Source: Ornithinimicrobium sediminis
GTDB lineage: Bacteria; Actinomycetota; Actinomycetes; Actinomycetales; Dermatophilaceae
Assembly: GCF_021272345.1 (NCBI RefSeq)
Contig: NZ_JAJSDQ010000001.1
Span: forward strand, 186,001 to 250,000
Reading direction: 5' to 3'
DNA: 64,000 nucleotides
Shown here: positions 28,261 through 37,773 of the stretch, in pieces
How the letters are laid out: every line of letters begins with the position of its first letter
Position numbering within the stretch: the stretch's first letter is position 1
Made by a program: the position numbers and the translations under genes
Notes under the pieces: generated by a model
Database searches by the model: none
Told to the model about the DNA's origin: nothing
Seen by the model: only the letters and a program-made list of their open reading frames with translations

Positions 28261-30114
28261 GTGATTGGTGGCTTCGTGTCCGGTCGATTCGCTCGTGCCC
28301 TTGCCCTCGTGACGACCGTCGTGATGTTCAGCGCGATGTTCTTTGTAGCACCGCCTGGGGTGAGTTCGGGATCGGCGACGCCCCTCGCTTGGCCTACAAC
28401 CGGGCCAACTGCAGCGCCCGCCGCCGGTTTGGCTGCTCAGGACACGGTCGCGGCCACCGACAAGTGGCGCTTGTCGGGTCCGGACCGGAGGGCGACGGCG
28501 GTCGAGATCTCCAAGCGCAGCTTCCCTGACGGGGCGTCGGTGGTGTACCTGGCCCGTCAGGACGTGTTCGCTGACGCATTGGCGGCGGGGTCGTTGAGTG
28601 ATGGGCCTGTGCTGTTGTTGCCGTCCTGCCGAGGTGTGCCCGTCGTGGTGGCCGAGGAGATCGCTCGCCTGGCCCCGGAGCGCGTCACCGCTTTGGGTGG
28701 GGACAGCGCGGTGTGTGAGGCGACCCTGGACGAGGCTTCGGATGGCCGTGCGAAGAGCCGTCTCGCCGGTGCGAACCGTGAGGGGACCGCGGTAGAGATC
28801 TCCAAGTACGAGTTCCCGGCCGGTCCGCTCGCCGAGGTATACGTCGCGAACTCCCAGGACTCCCCGGACGCGGTGGCCGGTGGGGTCCTGACAGCCGGGC
28901 CGGTGCTATTGGTCCGTGACGGCAGGCGGGTACCGGCCGTGGTAGCCGCCGAGATCGCACGCCTGTCCCCCAAGCGAGTGGTGGGCCTGGGCGGGGACGC
29001 GGCCCTAGCCGATGAGACGTTGGGATCGGTCGCGGCCGGCCGCACCACAGACCGCTTGGCGGGACCCAACCGGTACGCCACCGCGGTGGCGATCGGTTCC
29101 TACCAGTTCAGCAGCACCGCACCGGTGGCCTACCTCGCCCGCGGTGATGTCTTCGCTGACGCCGTCGCAGCGGGGTCCCTGACTGACGGTCCGGTGTTTC
29201 TGGTGAGCGCGAACTGCGGGTCTCTGCCCGCGGCCGTCAGCGCCCAACTCGCGGTGCTGCAACCCGCCCAGGTGATCGCCCTGGGTGGGACCAGCGCGGT
29301 GTGCGAGGACACGTTGGACGCGGCTGTTGCGGCGGTCCCGGCACCGGATGTGGAGGCCCCGGGCCCGGTAAGCGCGTTGACCGTGGCGGAGGTGTCCTCG
29401 ACGTCGGTGACGCTGTCCTGGACGAACCCCGATGACGGGAACGAAGGCCTCGAGGCCGACACGCAGTACAGCTACACCGTGTTCACCCGTGACACCGCGG
29501 GCAACACCAACACCACCGGTGCCACACTCACGACCACGACCGCCCCGGCACCGGATGTGGAGGCCCCGGGCCCGGTAAGCGCGTTGACCGTGGCGGAGGT
29601 GTCCTCGACGTCGGTGACGCTGTCCTGGACGAACCCCGATGACGCGGACCTGGCCGAGCTGATCGTGCGTCGCGCCGTGGGCGGGACCGCCCCGGACGGC
29701 CCCGAGGATGGCGAGCCGGTGGCACTGGGCGACCCGTTGGCCGAGTCGGTCACCGACGAAGGCCTCGAGGCCGACACGCAGTACAGCTACACCGTGTTCA
29801 CCCGTGACACCGCGGGCAACACCAACACCACCGGTGCCACACTCACGACCACGACCACGACCGATACCGGTGCGGTTCCGTCGAAGCGCGTCTGTGGCAC
29901 GTTAACTGCCTCCGAGACCTGGTCACCTACCAAGGCACAGGTCTATGTCGCGGATTGCACGGTCACTATCTCCAGCGGCGTCACCCTCACAGTGGAGCCA
30001 GGAACCGTCATCAAGGCCGCCTCAATCGACACAGCGCTAGAGGTGAGTGGTTCGTTGGTCGTGGCGGGGTCGCAGGAGGCGCCAGTGGTGTGTGTTCACC
30101 TCCTCCAGGGATGA
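28261..30114 (+). CDS. Secreted cell-wall-binding-repeat / fibronectin III protein (5' part of a frameshifted gene)
   Basis: 617 residues as it stands. A signal peptide (residues 1-45, ALALVTTVVMFSAMFFVAPP) precedes three cell-wall-binding 2 (CWB2) repeats, about residues 60-155, 160-252 and 258-357, each ending in a (V/I)xALGG or GLGG turn. Two fibronectin III domains follow (both starting PDVEAPGPVSALTV), the first missing about 35 internal residues relative to the second. A short beta-helix start then stops at a TGA after APVV. A dinucleotide expansion near 30088 shifts the frame; two fewer GT units would continue into the cutinase-like part. CWB2 repeats anchor proteins non-covalently to the wall. 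Confidence 0.8.
   Translation: MIGGFVSGRFARALALVTTVVMFSAMFFVAPPGVSSGSATPLAWPTTGPTAAPAAGLAAQDTVAATDKWRLSGPDRRATAVEISKRSFPDGASVVYLARQDVFADALAAGSLSDGPVLLLPSCRGVPVVVAEEIARLAPERVTALGGDSAVCEATLDEASDGRAKSRLAGANREGTAVEISKYEFPAGPLAEVYVANSQDSPDAVAGGVLTAGPVLLVRDGRRVPAVVAAEIARLSPKRVVGLGGDAALADETLGSVAAGRTTDRLAGPNRYATAVAIGSYQFSSTAPVAYLARGDVFADAVAAGSLTDGPVFLVSANCGSLPAAVSAQLAVLQPAQVIALGGTSAVCEDTLDAAVAAVPAPDVEAPGPVSALTVAEVSSTSVTLSWTNPDDGNEGLEADTQYSYTVFTRDTAGNTNTTGATLTTTTAPAPDVEAPGPVSALTVAEVSSTSVTLSWTNPDDADLAELIVRRAVGGTAPDGPEDGEPVALGDPLAESVTDEGLEADTQYSYTVFTRDTAGNTNTTGATLTTTTTTDTGAVPSKRVCGTLTASETWSPTKAQVYVADCTVTISSGVTLTVEPGTVIKAASIDTALEVSGSLVVAGSQEAPVVCVHLLQG
29341..29855 (+). repeat. Tandem fibronectin III module duplication
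   Basis: A segment of about 95 bp at 29341 recurs almost exactly at 29551, and about 100 bp at 29442 recurs at 29758. Copy 1 lacks roughly 105 bp that copy 2 has between these blocks. This indicates recent duplication followed by an in-frame internal deletion. Confidence 0.7.
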
Positions 30115-30192
30115 CTCGGTCGGCGGGGACGTCGACAGCACACAGACACCAGAGCGCGGCGACTGGCAAGGAATCACAGTCGAGCCAGGTGG
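30049..30192 (+). repeat. Direct repeat copy 1 (144 bp), carrying the (GT)4 tract
   Basis: Nearly identical to 30737-30876. This copy has (GT)4 at 30088-30095 where copy 2 has (GT)2; the extra 4 bp break the reading frame. Confidence 0.85.
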
Positions 30193-30736
30193 GACGTTCT
30201 CGATGGACAACGCCGAGGTGAGATATGGGCGGGGAGTGACTGCTGCCGTCGCAACTGGTTTCTCGTTGACGGGTTCGACCTTGAGCCATGGCACCACTGT
30301 TTCAGTGTCGCTGAGTGAGAGCGATCCGGCTCCTGTGGTGATCTCGGGAAACACGTTTACCGAGATGTCCGGAGGGGTGTACGACGGATCGGTCATTACC
30401 GTAGCTGGGTCGGGTTCTCCGGCTCCGAGAGTTTCGGACAACACCATCGAGGGAGAACTGCCCAGTTATGCTCGCGCCGTCAGCATCTACGGCGAGGAGC
30501 TCTTGCCATCGTTGCTGTCCGGGAACACTGCTGACTCGTCCACGGGTGCTGCGATGTTTGTGTCGGGGTCGCTGGCCGAAGACCTGACCCTGCCCCGACC
30601 CGGGTTGCCGTGGGTCATCGGCGATAGGTCTTGGAGAGGCCTGGAGATCCCGGCCGGGGTGACGATGACGGTCAACGAGGGAGCCGTGGTCAAGTCGCTC
30701 CGGTCCACGGACAGCCATAGCGGCCTGAAGGTGCGC

Positions 30737-30876
30737 GGTTCGTTGGTCGTGGCGGGGTCGCAGGAGGCGCCAGTGGTGTTCACCTCCTCCAGGGATGACT
30801 CGGTCGGCGGGGACGTCGACAGCACACAGACACCAGAGCGCGGCGACTGGCAAGGAATCACAGTCGAGCCAGGTGG
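30737..30876 (+). repeat. Direct repeat copy 2 (140 bp), in frame
   Basis: Second copy of the beta-helix-encoding repeat, with (GT)2 and an open frame (reads SLVVAGSQEAPVVFTSS). Confidence 0.85.
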
Positions 30877-32047
30877 ATCAGCGACTCTATCCCAGGTTGA
30901 AATCCGCTATTCTGCAACGGGACTCGCGGTCAATGGAGGAACAGCAGCTTTATCTGGCCGACTCGTTGAGAATGTCATTGGCATTAGTTCTAATGGTAGC
31001 TACGTTGACGCTAGACACATAGACTGGGGCTCACCGGAAGGACCCGTCCCTGGGGACGTTGTTGGGTCTGGGGTCATGTACACCCCTTGGGTAGGCTATG
31101 TTCCGCCGCCTCGGCCTCCGATTGCTCCCGCTCAACCAGTGCCGGACGGAAACGCTTCCCGGTGCGCCAAATACGTCGTCTTTGGACTTCGCGGCTCTGG
31201 CGAGGAGCCCCAAGCCGATTGGAACATATTCCTAGGTTGGGATAAGCCTGCCTTTGTTGGCGAGACTGATGGCTTTGGAACATACAATGAAGAAATCTAT
31301 GCAGCATTCGATCGCTTCCAACCTGGAACGAAAAAACGAGTCGCCGTCCAGTATCAGGCCCTTCCGGTGCCAGTGCTGGATCCACGCGTGAGTCCTAGCG
31401 CCTACATGGACTCGATTTTTGATGGAGTTGATAAGCTCATTTCCAGGGCTTATGAAGAGGCCTCAGACTGTCCCGACAGCGAGTTCGTGTTGCTTGGATA
31501 CTCTCAAGGCGCCTTGGCAGCTCATGTGGCAATGCGCGTATTGGCGGAATCGGATCTAGCTCTTCTGGAGCGTTTTGTGGCGGTGGGCTTTGTTTCTGAC
31601 CCTGGCAGAGTTGTGGGTGGCGGCGAGGACCTTTGGCGCACAGCGAGCTTGGTCAATGGTCAATTGCAGGTGTCAGTCCCGGGCCTTCTCGAATCGATTA
31701 GTCCTGGAGTCTGGTCATTGCCGACGCTATGGCAAGAGACGACACCGAGCGGTCCCCTCCCGGACATTATTGCGAGCCGCACCACGGCGCTCTGCCACAA
31801 TGGCGACCTCATCTGCGCAAGCTTCCTGGGTGCCGGCGCGTCTGAGCACACCAACTACACGAACGATGAGTTGGAGGCTCTTGGGTATATGGTGGCGTTC
31901 GGACTGCCTGGCGGATAGCGCGATTCGCCTGGCACAAAGTTAGAAATGTTCATGTCAATAAAAGTCAGTTATGGACCTCTCTGTTAGGTCAGCAAGTCAC
32001 CGAACACTGGGCAGGTCGATCAGCTTCTCCACACCCGCTGCAGGACG

Positions 32048-32482
32048 TCATTGTTCCTGTCCCTGACTGGCGGACAGCCTGTTGTTAGGCCTCTCCTCTT
32101 GGGTCCTGATGGCGGGGATGCGCACCGGGTCAGGTCCCTGCCCAGTCGTTCGGCCCGGGTGGCGGCGTCCGCCGGTGGTAGCAGGCAGTCCCGCTAACGT
32201 CCTGCCCAGTACTGTGCCGTCGCCAGGGTGAGCCGACCCGGAGCGCGACCGATCAGCGATCAGCGATCGTACCGATGGTGGTCGTCCGGCGAAGGCGACC
32301 GCGCACGCCAGCACGGCCTGCCCTGTCGGCCCCTCGATCCCCAGCGACCTGCCGTGCCCAGACGGCGCGGCCAGACCAGGACACAGGGCGTTGAGCTGGT
32401 GGTGAAGCCGCTGCAGCGCCTTCTTGCGGTCCGCGACCAGCCCGCGCCGGTGCCGGACCGCGGCACGCGGCTCATCCACCAC
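32048..32482 (-). pseudogene. IS110-family transposase remnant
   Basis: The minus strand reads LVADRKKALQRLHHQLNALC then GPTGQAVLACAVAFAGRPPSVRSLIA, similar to the middle of IS110-type transposases. The N-terminal DEDD domain and the C-terminal Ser domain are missing or out of frame. Sequence between 31919 and this remnant contains nothing else recognisable. Confidence 0.5.
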
Positions 32483-32503
32483 TAACGTGCGAGAATTCGG
32501 CGC

Positions 32504-34201
32504 ATGACCGCATCGCGCATCACCCTAGGGGTCGGCTACGGAACTCACGATTCGGCGGTCTGTCTAATGAGCGACGGAAACATCCTAATGGCGCTCGAGC
32601 AGGAACGGCTCGATCGGGTGAAAGGATCCCGTGCGGCTCCTGTTGCCGCACTAGAGATCATCTTGAGAGAGACATCACTCACCCTCGGCGACGTTGACTC
32701 AATCGGTCTACCAATGCGCAGAGCAGCCCAGTTGACTCGACCAGTCTACGACAGTCTCGACTTTCGAAAAGGTGCTGGCTGGGCCAGGAAATCTTCCATT
32801 GAGGAGATAAATACCACCAGGCGTGTGCGCCGACTTGGCGGGTCTCTAGCGGCGGCCGCCAAACCGGGAACGCGCCCGCAGTATTTCCGTCACCACGATG
32901 CTCACGCGGCGTCCGTTAGCGGGGTCGCAGACACCGCCGATATGGCCATTCTCGTGATGGACGGCATCGGCGAGATAGACACCGTCTCCTTTTACATCGG
33001 GAAGCGCAATTCCGCGCCATCTTGTATTCGGCGGATCCGCTACCCGCACTCTCTTGGAAAAGTGTACGGCGCGATCTGTAGGCATCTCGGCTTTTTCGGG
33101 CCCTCCAAGGAGGGGCAGGTCATGGGCCTTGCTGCCTATGGAGAGCCGACATTCCAGGAACGCATTGCACAGATCGTCATGAACTTCGCGGGTGACTTTA
33201 AGGTCGACACGTCGTATTTTCGCCTATCTGCTAGCAGTGCTCGGCATTCTACGGTATCTGACCGGTTCGTGCATGAGTTCGGCCCATCGCGCCACCCTGC
33301 AGAGGCCATATCCGATCTCCACCGAAACCTGGCTGCGAGCCTTCAAGCTCACTTGAACGAAACGGTGCTAAACCTCACGATGTGGCTTACCGAGGAGACT
33401 GGTCGAAGGCGCGTCGCCTTGGCAGGTGGCGTGGCTTTAAACTGCGTTACCAACGGGGTCCTGGCAAGAAATGATGGTATCGACGAACTAGTCATCCCGC
33501 CCTACCCCCATGATGGGGGACTTGCGATCGGTGCCGCTGCACTTTGCGCATGGAACTCTGGCCAAACCGTCCACCCGTTGTCAACGTCTCGCCTAGGGCC
33601 GACACTCACCCCACGCTCTGCGATCTCTGCGGCTGAGAGCGCTGGCCTCGCGGCGACGCCTATCGAAGTTTCACAACTGGCACGGCATCTTGCCCGAGGA
33701 CAACTGATCGGCCTAGTTAACGGACGTGCGGAATTTGGTCCGCGTGCACTTGGCGGCCGAAGCATCATTGCGGATCCTAGAGCCCATCAAATGAGGCTGA
33801 GAATAAACCAGGCTGTCAAGAATCGTGATGAGTTCCGACCATTAGCCCCTTGTACCACGGTAGAGGCCGCTCCTACCATCTTTGGCCTTTCCGGACCCTC
33901 ACCGTACATGTCTAGGAGCGTCTCAGTCCGCTCCGACTGGGTTCCGCGAATCCCTGCTGTAGTGCATACGGACGGTACTGCTAGGGTGCAAACGGTCAGC
34001 GAAGACGACGATCCGGTTCTTTACAAACTCTTGCAGGAGTTTGGATCTTTAACTGGCTGCCCCGTGCTTGTGAACACGTCCTTCAACGGTCGAGACGAAC
34101 CTCTGGTCTTGAGCGCCGCCGATGCCATTGCTTCTGGTCTGGCGATGGGTCTAGATGGGCTATTCTTGGCCGGGAACTTCGTCGACTTGCAATGGCGGTG
34201 A
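32504..34201 (+). CDS. NodU/CmcH-family carbamoyltransferase
   Basis: 565-residue enzyme of the ASKHA-fold carbamoyltransferases, which move a carbamoyl group from carbamoyl phosphate to a hydroxyl via a carbamoyl-adenylate. Seen motifs: GVGYGTHDSAVCLM at the N-terminus, FRHHDAHAASV (metal-binding His), GLAAYGEP, LAGGVALNCVTNG, then GRAEFGPRALGGRSIIADPR in the C-terminal domain (shown in part) and PVLVNTSFN. Acceptor is unknown; relatives modify Nod factors, aminoglycosides and cephalosporins. GC is lower than the chromosome part, indicating transfer. Its 3' end overlaps the convergent 2TM protein gene by 42 bp. Confidence 0.88.
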   Translation: MTASRITLGVGYGTHDSAVCLMSDGNILMALEQERLDRVKGSRAAPVAALEIILRETSLTLGDVDSIGLPMRRAAQLTRPVYDSLDFRKGAGWARKSSIEEINTTRRVRRLGGSLAAAAKPGTRPQYFRHHDAHAASVSGVADTADMAILVMDGIGEIDTVSFYIGKRNSAPSCIRRIRYPHSLGKVYGAICRHLGFFGPSKEGQVMGLAAYGEPTFQERIAQIVMNFAGDFKVDTSYFRLSASSARHSTVSDRFVHEFGPSRHPAEAISDLHRNLAASLQAHLNETVLNLTMWLTEETGRRRVALAGGVALNCVTNGVLARNDGIDELVIPPYPHDGGLAIGAAALCAWNSGQTVHPLSTSRLGPTLTPRSAISAAESAGLAATPIEVSQLARHLARGQLIGLVNGRAEFGPRALGGRSIIADPRAHQMRLRINQAVKNRDEFRPLAPCTTVEAAPTIFGLSGPSPYMSRSVSVRSDWVPRIPAVVHTDGTARVQTVSEDDDPVLYKLLQEFGSLTGCPVLVNTSFNGRDEPLVLSAADAIASGLAMGLDGLFLAGNFVDLQWR

Positions 34202-34915
34202 TTCCGCCGCACCCATAGCGGACTGCAGCAAGATGCGATCTGCGTCAGCCTTGTCAATCGGAAAGCCATGGGTGCGGAGGATGGCGTCACCCGCTTTCGT
34301 GCGCCTTTGCATTATGATTTCACCGGAGTTCTTGGACGGCATGTCAGCCCAAACGCCGCTGATCCGGTCTGGTGGTGTACCCTGAGTGGTCAATCGATAG
34401 ACGCCTTCACGGACGTAGACCTCTTCATCCACACCGGCGGACTTGTAAAGGACCGTCAGCTCTCCTCCACGAAGATGCACATGTGTCGACACGAATTTCG
34501 AAGTGAAGGAGGCGCGCAATGGGTGATAGTGGATACCTGAGACAACGTACTCATCGCGCACCTTCTCGATTGTGCAGATCCCGTATCGAGATTGCGTGTT
34601 CGCACCCAGAACGGTGATGCGGTATATCCACTCCCCCGATATGGCCTCGCGCGGATTTATCTTATCCTCCAGGACCGCACCGAACAGCCAGACCAGAAAG
34701 TTGTAAAGAGCGATATACACGCCCAAGCTAACAGCTAGCCCCACTGCTATGTTCAACCAACTATTGTTTGAGAGTTTCGGCGCCAAATCTGTCGAGAAGT
34801 ATCCATAGGCCGCAAGTGTGAGAAGGAGTGCCACCGAGTTCACTGCCTTTGAGTGGCGAGTTGGCCTGAACGAGAGGGACTCTAGCATTGACGAGACTGA
34901 GTCAAGGCCATTCAT
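34160..34915 (-). CDS. Two-TM protein with beta-rich domain, Cap15-like (possible immune effector)
   Basis: 251 residues: two membrane helices (about 26-42 and 54-80), then a beta-strand-rich domain (92-205). The domain opens SGEWIYRITVLG and ends RISGVWADM...GEIIMQRR, the spacing of the beta-barrel cyclic-dinucleotide receptor of CBASS effector Cap15 (2TM-beta type). In that family ligand binding to the barrel triggers membrane disruption. No cyclase gene is adjacent. It overlaps the upstream histidine phosphatase gene by 14 bp, so the two form an operon. Similarity was judged by eye; function is inferred. Confidence 0.55.
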   Translation of the reverse strand: MNGLDSVSSMLESLSFRPTRHSKAVNSVALLLTLAAYGYFSTDLAPKLSNNSWLNIAVGLAVSLGVYIALYNFLVWLFGAVLEDKINPREAISGEWIYRITVLGANTQSRYGICTIEKVRDEYVVSGIHYHPLRASFTSKFVSTHVHLRGGELTVLYKSAGVDEEVYVREGVYRLTTQGTPPDRISGVWADMPSKNSGEIIMQRRTKAGDAILRTHGFPIDKADADRILLQSAMGAAESPPLQVDEVPGQE

Positions 34916-35573
34916 CAGGCACGTACCTGTCTACGATTAGGCTGACGTCTTCGGGAAAAGATTCTGAAGCCACAATCCACGCAGTAATAGACCCATTTGG
35001 AAACGTGTGGGGTCGGTAGAGTTCGTAGTCAAACCCCCTGCCCAGCATTAGGATGTTCTGGATCATTATGAGGGTCGAATTGGTCGCGACAATGATTGTG
35101 TGTGTCCGCGACGACTGCAAGAGGTCGCCCAAGGCGGACTTGACCCTAGCGCGAAACTCTTCTACGGGTTCCGCCTCAGGGATTTGTAACTCATCTATTC
35201 TCCTTAGGCCGTTCCGCCACTCTTCGAGTCTGTTCGCTGCGCCGGGGTGGTGCGATGCCGCATCTTCACGCGAGAGATCCGCAAGCACTCCGAGGTGAGT
35301 TCCTCGGAGCCTCTCGTCGAAGCGGACATCCCATTGGTTCTCCGCAGAGATCGCGCTGACCGTCTCACGAACCTGTGGAACTGTGTCGCCGATCAGTTCC
35401 CCTCGATCATCAATTCTCCCTGCCGTTGCCATGTATCTCGCCACGGCTCGCGCTTGGTCGTAACCTCTTCCCGTGAGGCCGGTCCCCGGTCCCCCATGTC
35501 GGTCCGCGACGTTCTTGAGTGCTTGGCCGTGGCGAACCAGATAGACCCACTTTTGCACTGAGCAGCCCCTCAA
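34902..35573 (-). CDS. Histidine phosphatase family protein (phosphoglycerate mutase-like)
   Basis: 223 residues. The LVRHGQALKN motif carries the phospho-accepting His; LRGTHLGVLADLS and IIVATNSTLIMIQNI give the remaining pocket. The second conserved His expected around the 'xxxSHGxxIR' position is replaced in VATNSTLIM by Asn/Ser, which may lower or alter activity. First gene of a two-gene minus-strand operon with the 2TM/beta protein. AT-richer than the chromosome. Substrate unknown. Confidence 0.75.
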   Translation of the reverse strand: MRGCSVQKWVYLVRHGQALKNVADRHGGPGTGLTGRGYDQARAVARYMATAGRIDDRGELIGDTVPQVRETVSAISAENQWDVRFDERLRGTHLGVLADLSREDAASHHPGAANRLEEWRNGLRRIDELQIPEAEPVEEFRARVKSALGDLLQSSRTHTIIVATNSTLIMIQNILMLGRGFDYELYRPHTFPNGSITAWIVASESFPEDVSLIVDRYVPDEWP

Positions 35574-36350
35574 GATCCGACCTGATCACGGAAGATTTGT
35601 GGTCACAGTACCACCTGCGCTATCCGCGTGGTGGAAGCGTCCGACGTCGCCGCAACGCCCCGCTGGCGTTGCATGCGTCAAGGCGAGTCGTCCCGTTCTG
35701 GGACTGATCGCACCGAATGCTTCCGTTGCCCGAGATAGTTGTCCCTTGCCGACGCGATGGTACCAGCCCCTGCCAGCAGACGCAGTGAGTGGGAACACGC
35801 CCGAACCACGCTTGCCATGGTCGCCGGTTCCCTTTTCGCCCTCAGTTACGCCGTCGTGGTTGGAGTGGACTGGTTCGATAGGACCTGGCTTGGTCGCTGT
35901 AGTTGCCGCCGGCCGAAGTCTCCTTTATCGATATGGGCATCATGGTGCGCCGGCGCCGTGAACCTCTCGCCAACGACTGAGCGGCGCGCTGGTACTCCCC
36001 TGCCTTGCAGGCGGGCCAATTCTCCTCGCCGGCCTGTTACGGCGATGGACGAGAGATGAGGCACCGGGCCAGATCGGCACCCTGGACTGGGTCATTGTGG
36101 GCATCCATTCGCAGCGATCATCCTCACGATAGTCGCTGGCTTCGCCTGGTTCAAGTCAGGGTCAGCACTCTCCGAATCTGATCGTTGAGGTCTTGCGGCA
36201 GACCGTGCGCCCGCCGGTCGTGAGGAGGCGTGACCGCTGCTGGGATGACGTGCCCCCAGATCGTTCGGGTGAGTATTTGACCATTAGATCGCCGGGAGTC
36301 CTCCTCCACGCTGCTGCAACGGATCGCAACGAGGCGCAGGAGGTTGGGCG
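35574..36350. other. Gap with remnants of a membrane-protein gene
   Basis: No intact gene in about 780 bp. On the plus strand hydrophobic pieces appear in different frames (TTLAMVAGSLFALSYAVVVG near 35810; AAIILTIVAGFAWFKSGSA near 36115), consistent with one decayed integral membrane gene. No family was recognised. Confidence 0.3.
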
Positions 36351-37330
36351 ATGTTGTTCGTAGGTGATGACTGGGCCGAGGACCACCACGACGTCGAGCT
36401 CGTCGACGACCAGGGACGGATCCTGGCGCGACGACGCCTGCCTGAGGGTTTGGGCGGTATCACGCGGTTGCACGCGCTGGTCGCCGAGCACGCGCCCGAG
36501 GAGTGGGCCGACCTGGACTCGGCCGAGGCGGCCGCGCAGGTGGTGGTCGGTATCGAGACCGACCGCGGCCCGTGGGTCGGCGCCTTGGTTACGGCGGGGT
36601 ACACCGTGTATGGGTTGAACCCGAAGTCCGTCGCCCGCTACCGGGAGCGGCACTCGACCTCGGGGGTGAAGTCGGACACCGCTGATGCCCATCTGCTGGC
36701 CGAGATCGTCCGCCTGGACCGGGCCCACCACCGCACGGTGGCCCCCGACAGCGCCACCGAGGAGGCGGTCAAGGTCAGCCCGAGCGCCCACCAGTCGGTG
36801 ATCTGGGACCGGACCCGGCACGTGCTGCGCCTGCGTTCAGCGCTAAGGGAGTTCTTCCCCGCCGCGCTGACGGCGTACGAGGAGCTGGATGCGCCAGAGA
36901 CGCTGCAGCTGCTCGCCCAGGCACCGGACCCGGACACCGCCTCGAGGCTGTCCAAAGCCAAGGTCGTCCGGGCGTTGACCGCAGCCAACCGGCGCGACGT
37001 CACCGTTCGTGCCGAGAAGATCAGGAACGTCCTGACCGCCCCGGAACTGCGCCAACCCGCACCCCGTGCAGCACGCCTACGCCACGATCGTGACCTCCGA
37101 AGTCGCACTCATCACCGTGCTGAACAACCAGATCGAGGCCCTCGGGCAGGTGGTGGCCGAGCATTTTGGCCGGCACCGGGACGCTGACATCTACACCAGC
37201 CTGCCCGGTCTCGGCGTGATCCTCGGCGCCCGGATCCTCGGCGAGTTCGGTGACGACCCCCACCGCTACGCCGACGCCAAGGGCCGCAAGGCCTACGCCG
37301 GCACCGCCCCCATCACCAGAGCCACCGGTC
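36351..37330 (+). pseudogene. IS110-family transposase, frameshifted and 3'-truncated
   Basis: FVGDDWAEDHHDVELVDDQG is the DEDD-type N-terminus (first Asp present). GIETDRGPWVGAL and SDTADAHLLAEIVR follow. A frameshift at about 37060 separates it from the C-terminal part, YTSLPGLGVILGARILGEFG and GTAPITRATG (Ser-containing transposase_20 domain). The sequence then diverges at about 37330. Inactive remnant. Confidence 0.8.
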
Positions 37331-37773
37331 GGCGTTCGCAATCAGTTGGGTGCCCATGTCCTGAGCTCTTCCCGGCGCTCCAGGTCGGCGCTCAGCACGA
37401 GCAGCCCGACGATGTGGCGCACGTGCCACTGATGTCGTTTCGGGTGGTGATGCCGTCATCGGGCGCGCGCGGATGCGGCGGCCTCATCGGTGATGCGGAT
37501 AAATTCGAACGGCCAGGCGAACGGCTCGATGAGGTACCGTGTCGAGCACCTTCGGGTATTCGCCAAAATGGGGAATAGTTGGCCGGCGATGAGGACAGGT
37601 GGCCAGGCTCTCGCACCCCGTCCAGCAGCGCTGTTGCCACGTCTTCATTCGCAACTCCGCCGGCGACCATGCGGTCGACCCACCGTCGACTGCCAGGAGT
37701 GCGCTCATGCACTCGTACAGCCCGTTGGTCCAGCAGCGACCGGGAGACTCGGATCCTGCACCGTTGACGACTT
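37331..37773. other. Gap between IS110 remnant and TIR-WD40 gene
   Basis: About 440 bp. Minus-strand fragments (HHPKRHQWHVRHIVGLLVLS, then RVSRSLLDQRAVRVHERTPG) look like pieces of decayed genes, but none is assignable. It must contain the promoter of the following gene; none was recognised. Confidence 0.3.

Larger units (their letters stand above)
30047..31918 (+). pseudogene. Beta-helix plus cutinase-like esterase (3' part of the frameshifted surface gene)
   Basis: In frame +1 relative to the 5' part. It continues a right-handed beta-helix-like region (IEVRYxxG-type repeats, residues about 20-290), then a cutinase-family serine esterase of about 260 residues. Nucleophile GYSQGALAAH, catalytic Asp in CHNGDLIC and His in GASEHTNY are all present, so the esterase itself is intact. 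There is no credible separate start or signal peptide, so it depends on the upstream part. The last kilobase is more AT-rich than the CWB2 part, suggesting a chimeric gene. Confidence 0.72.
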
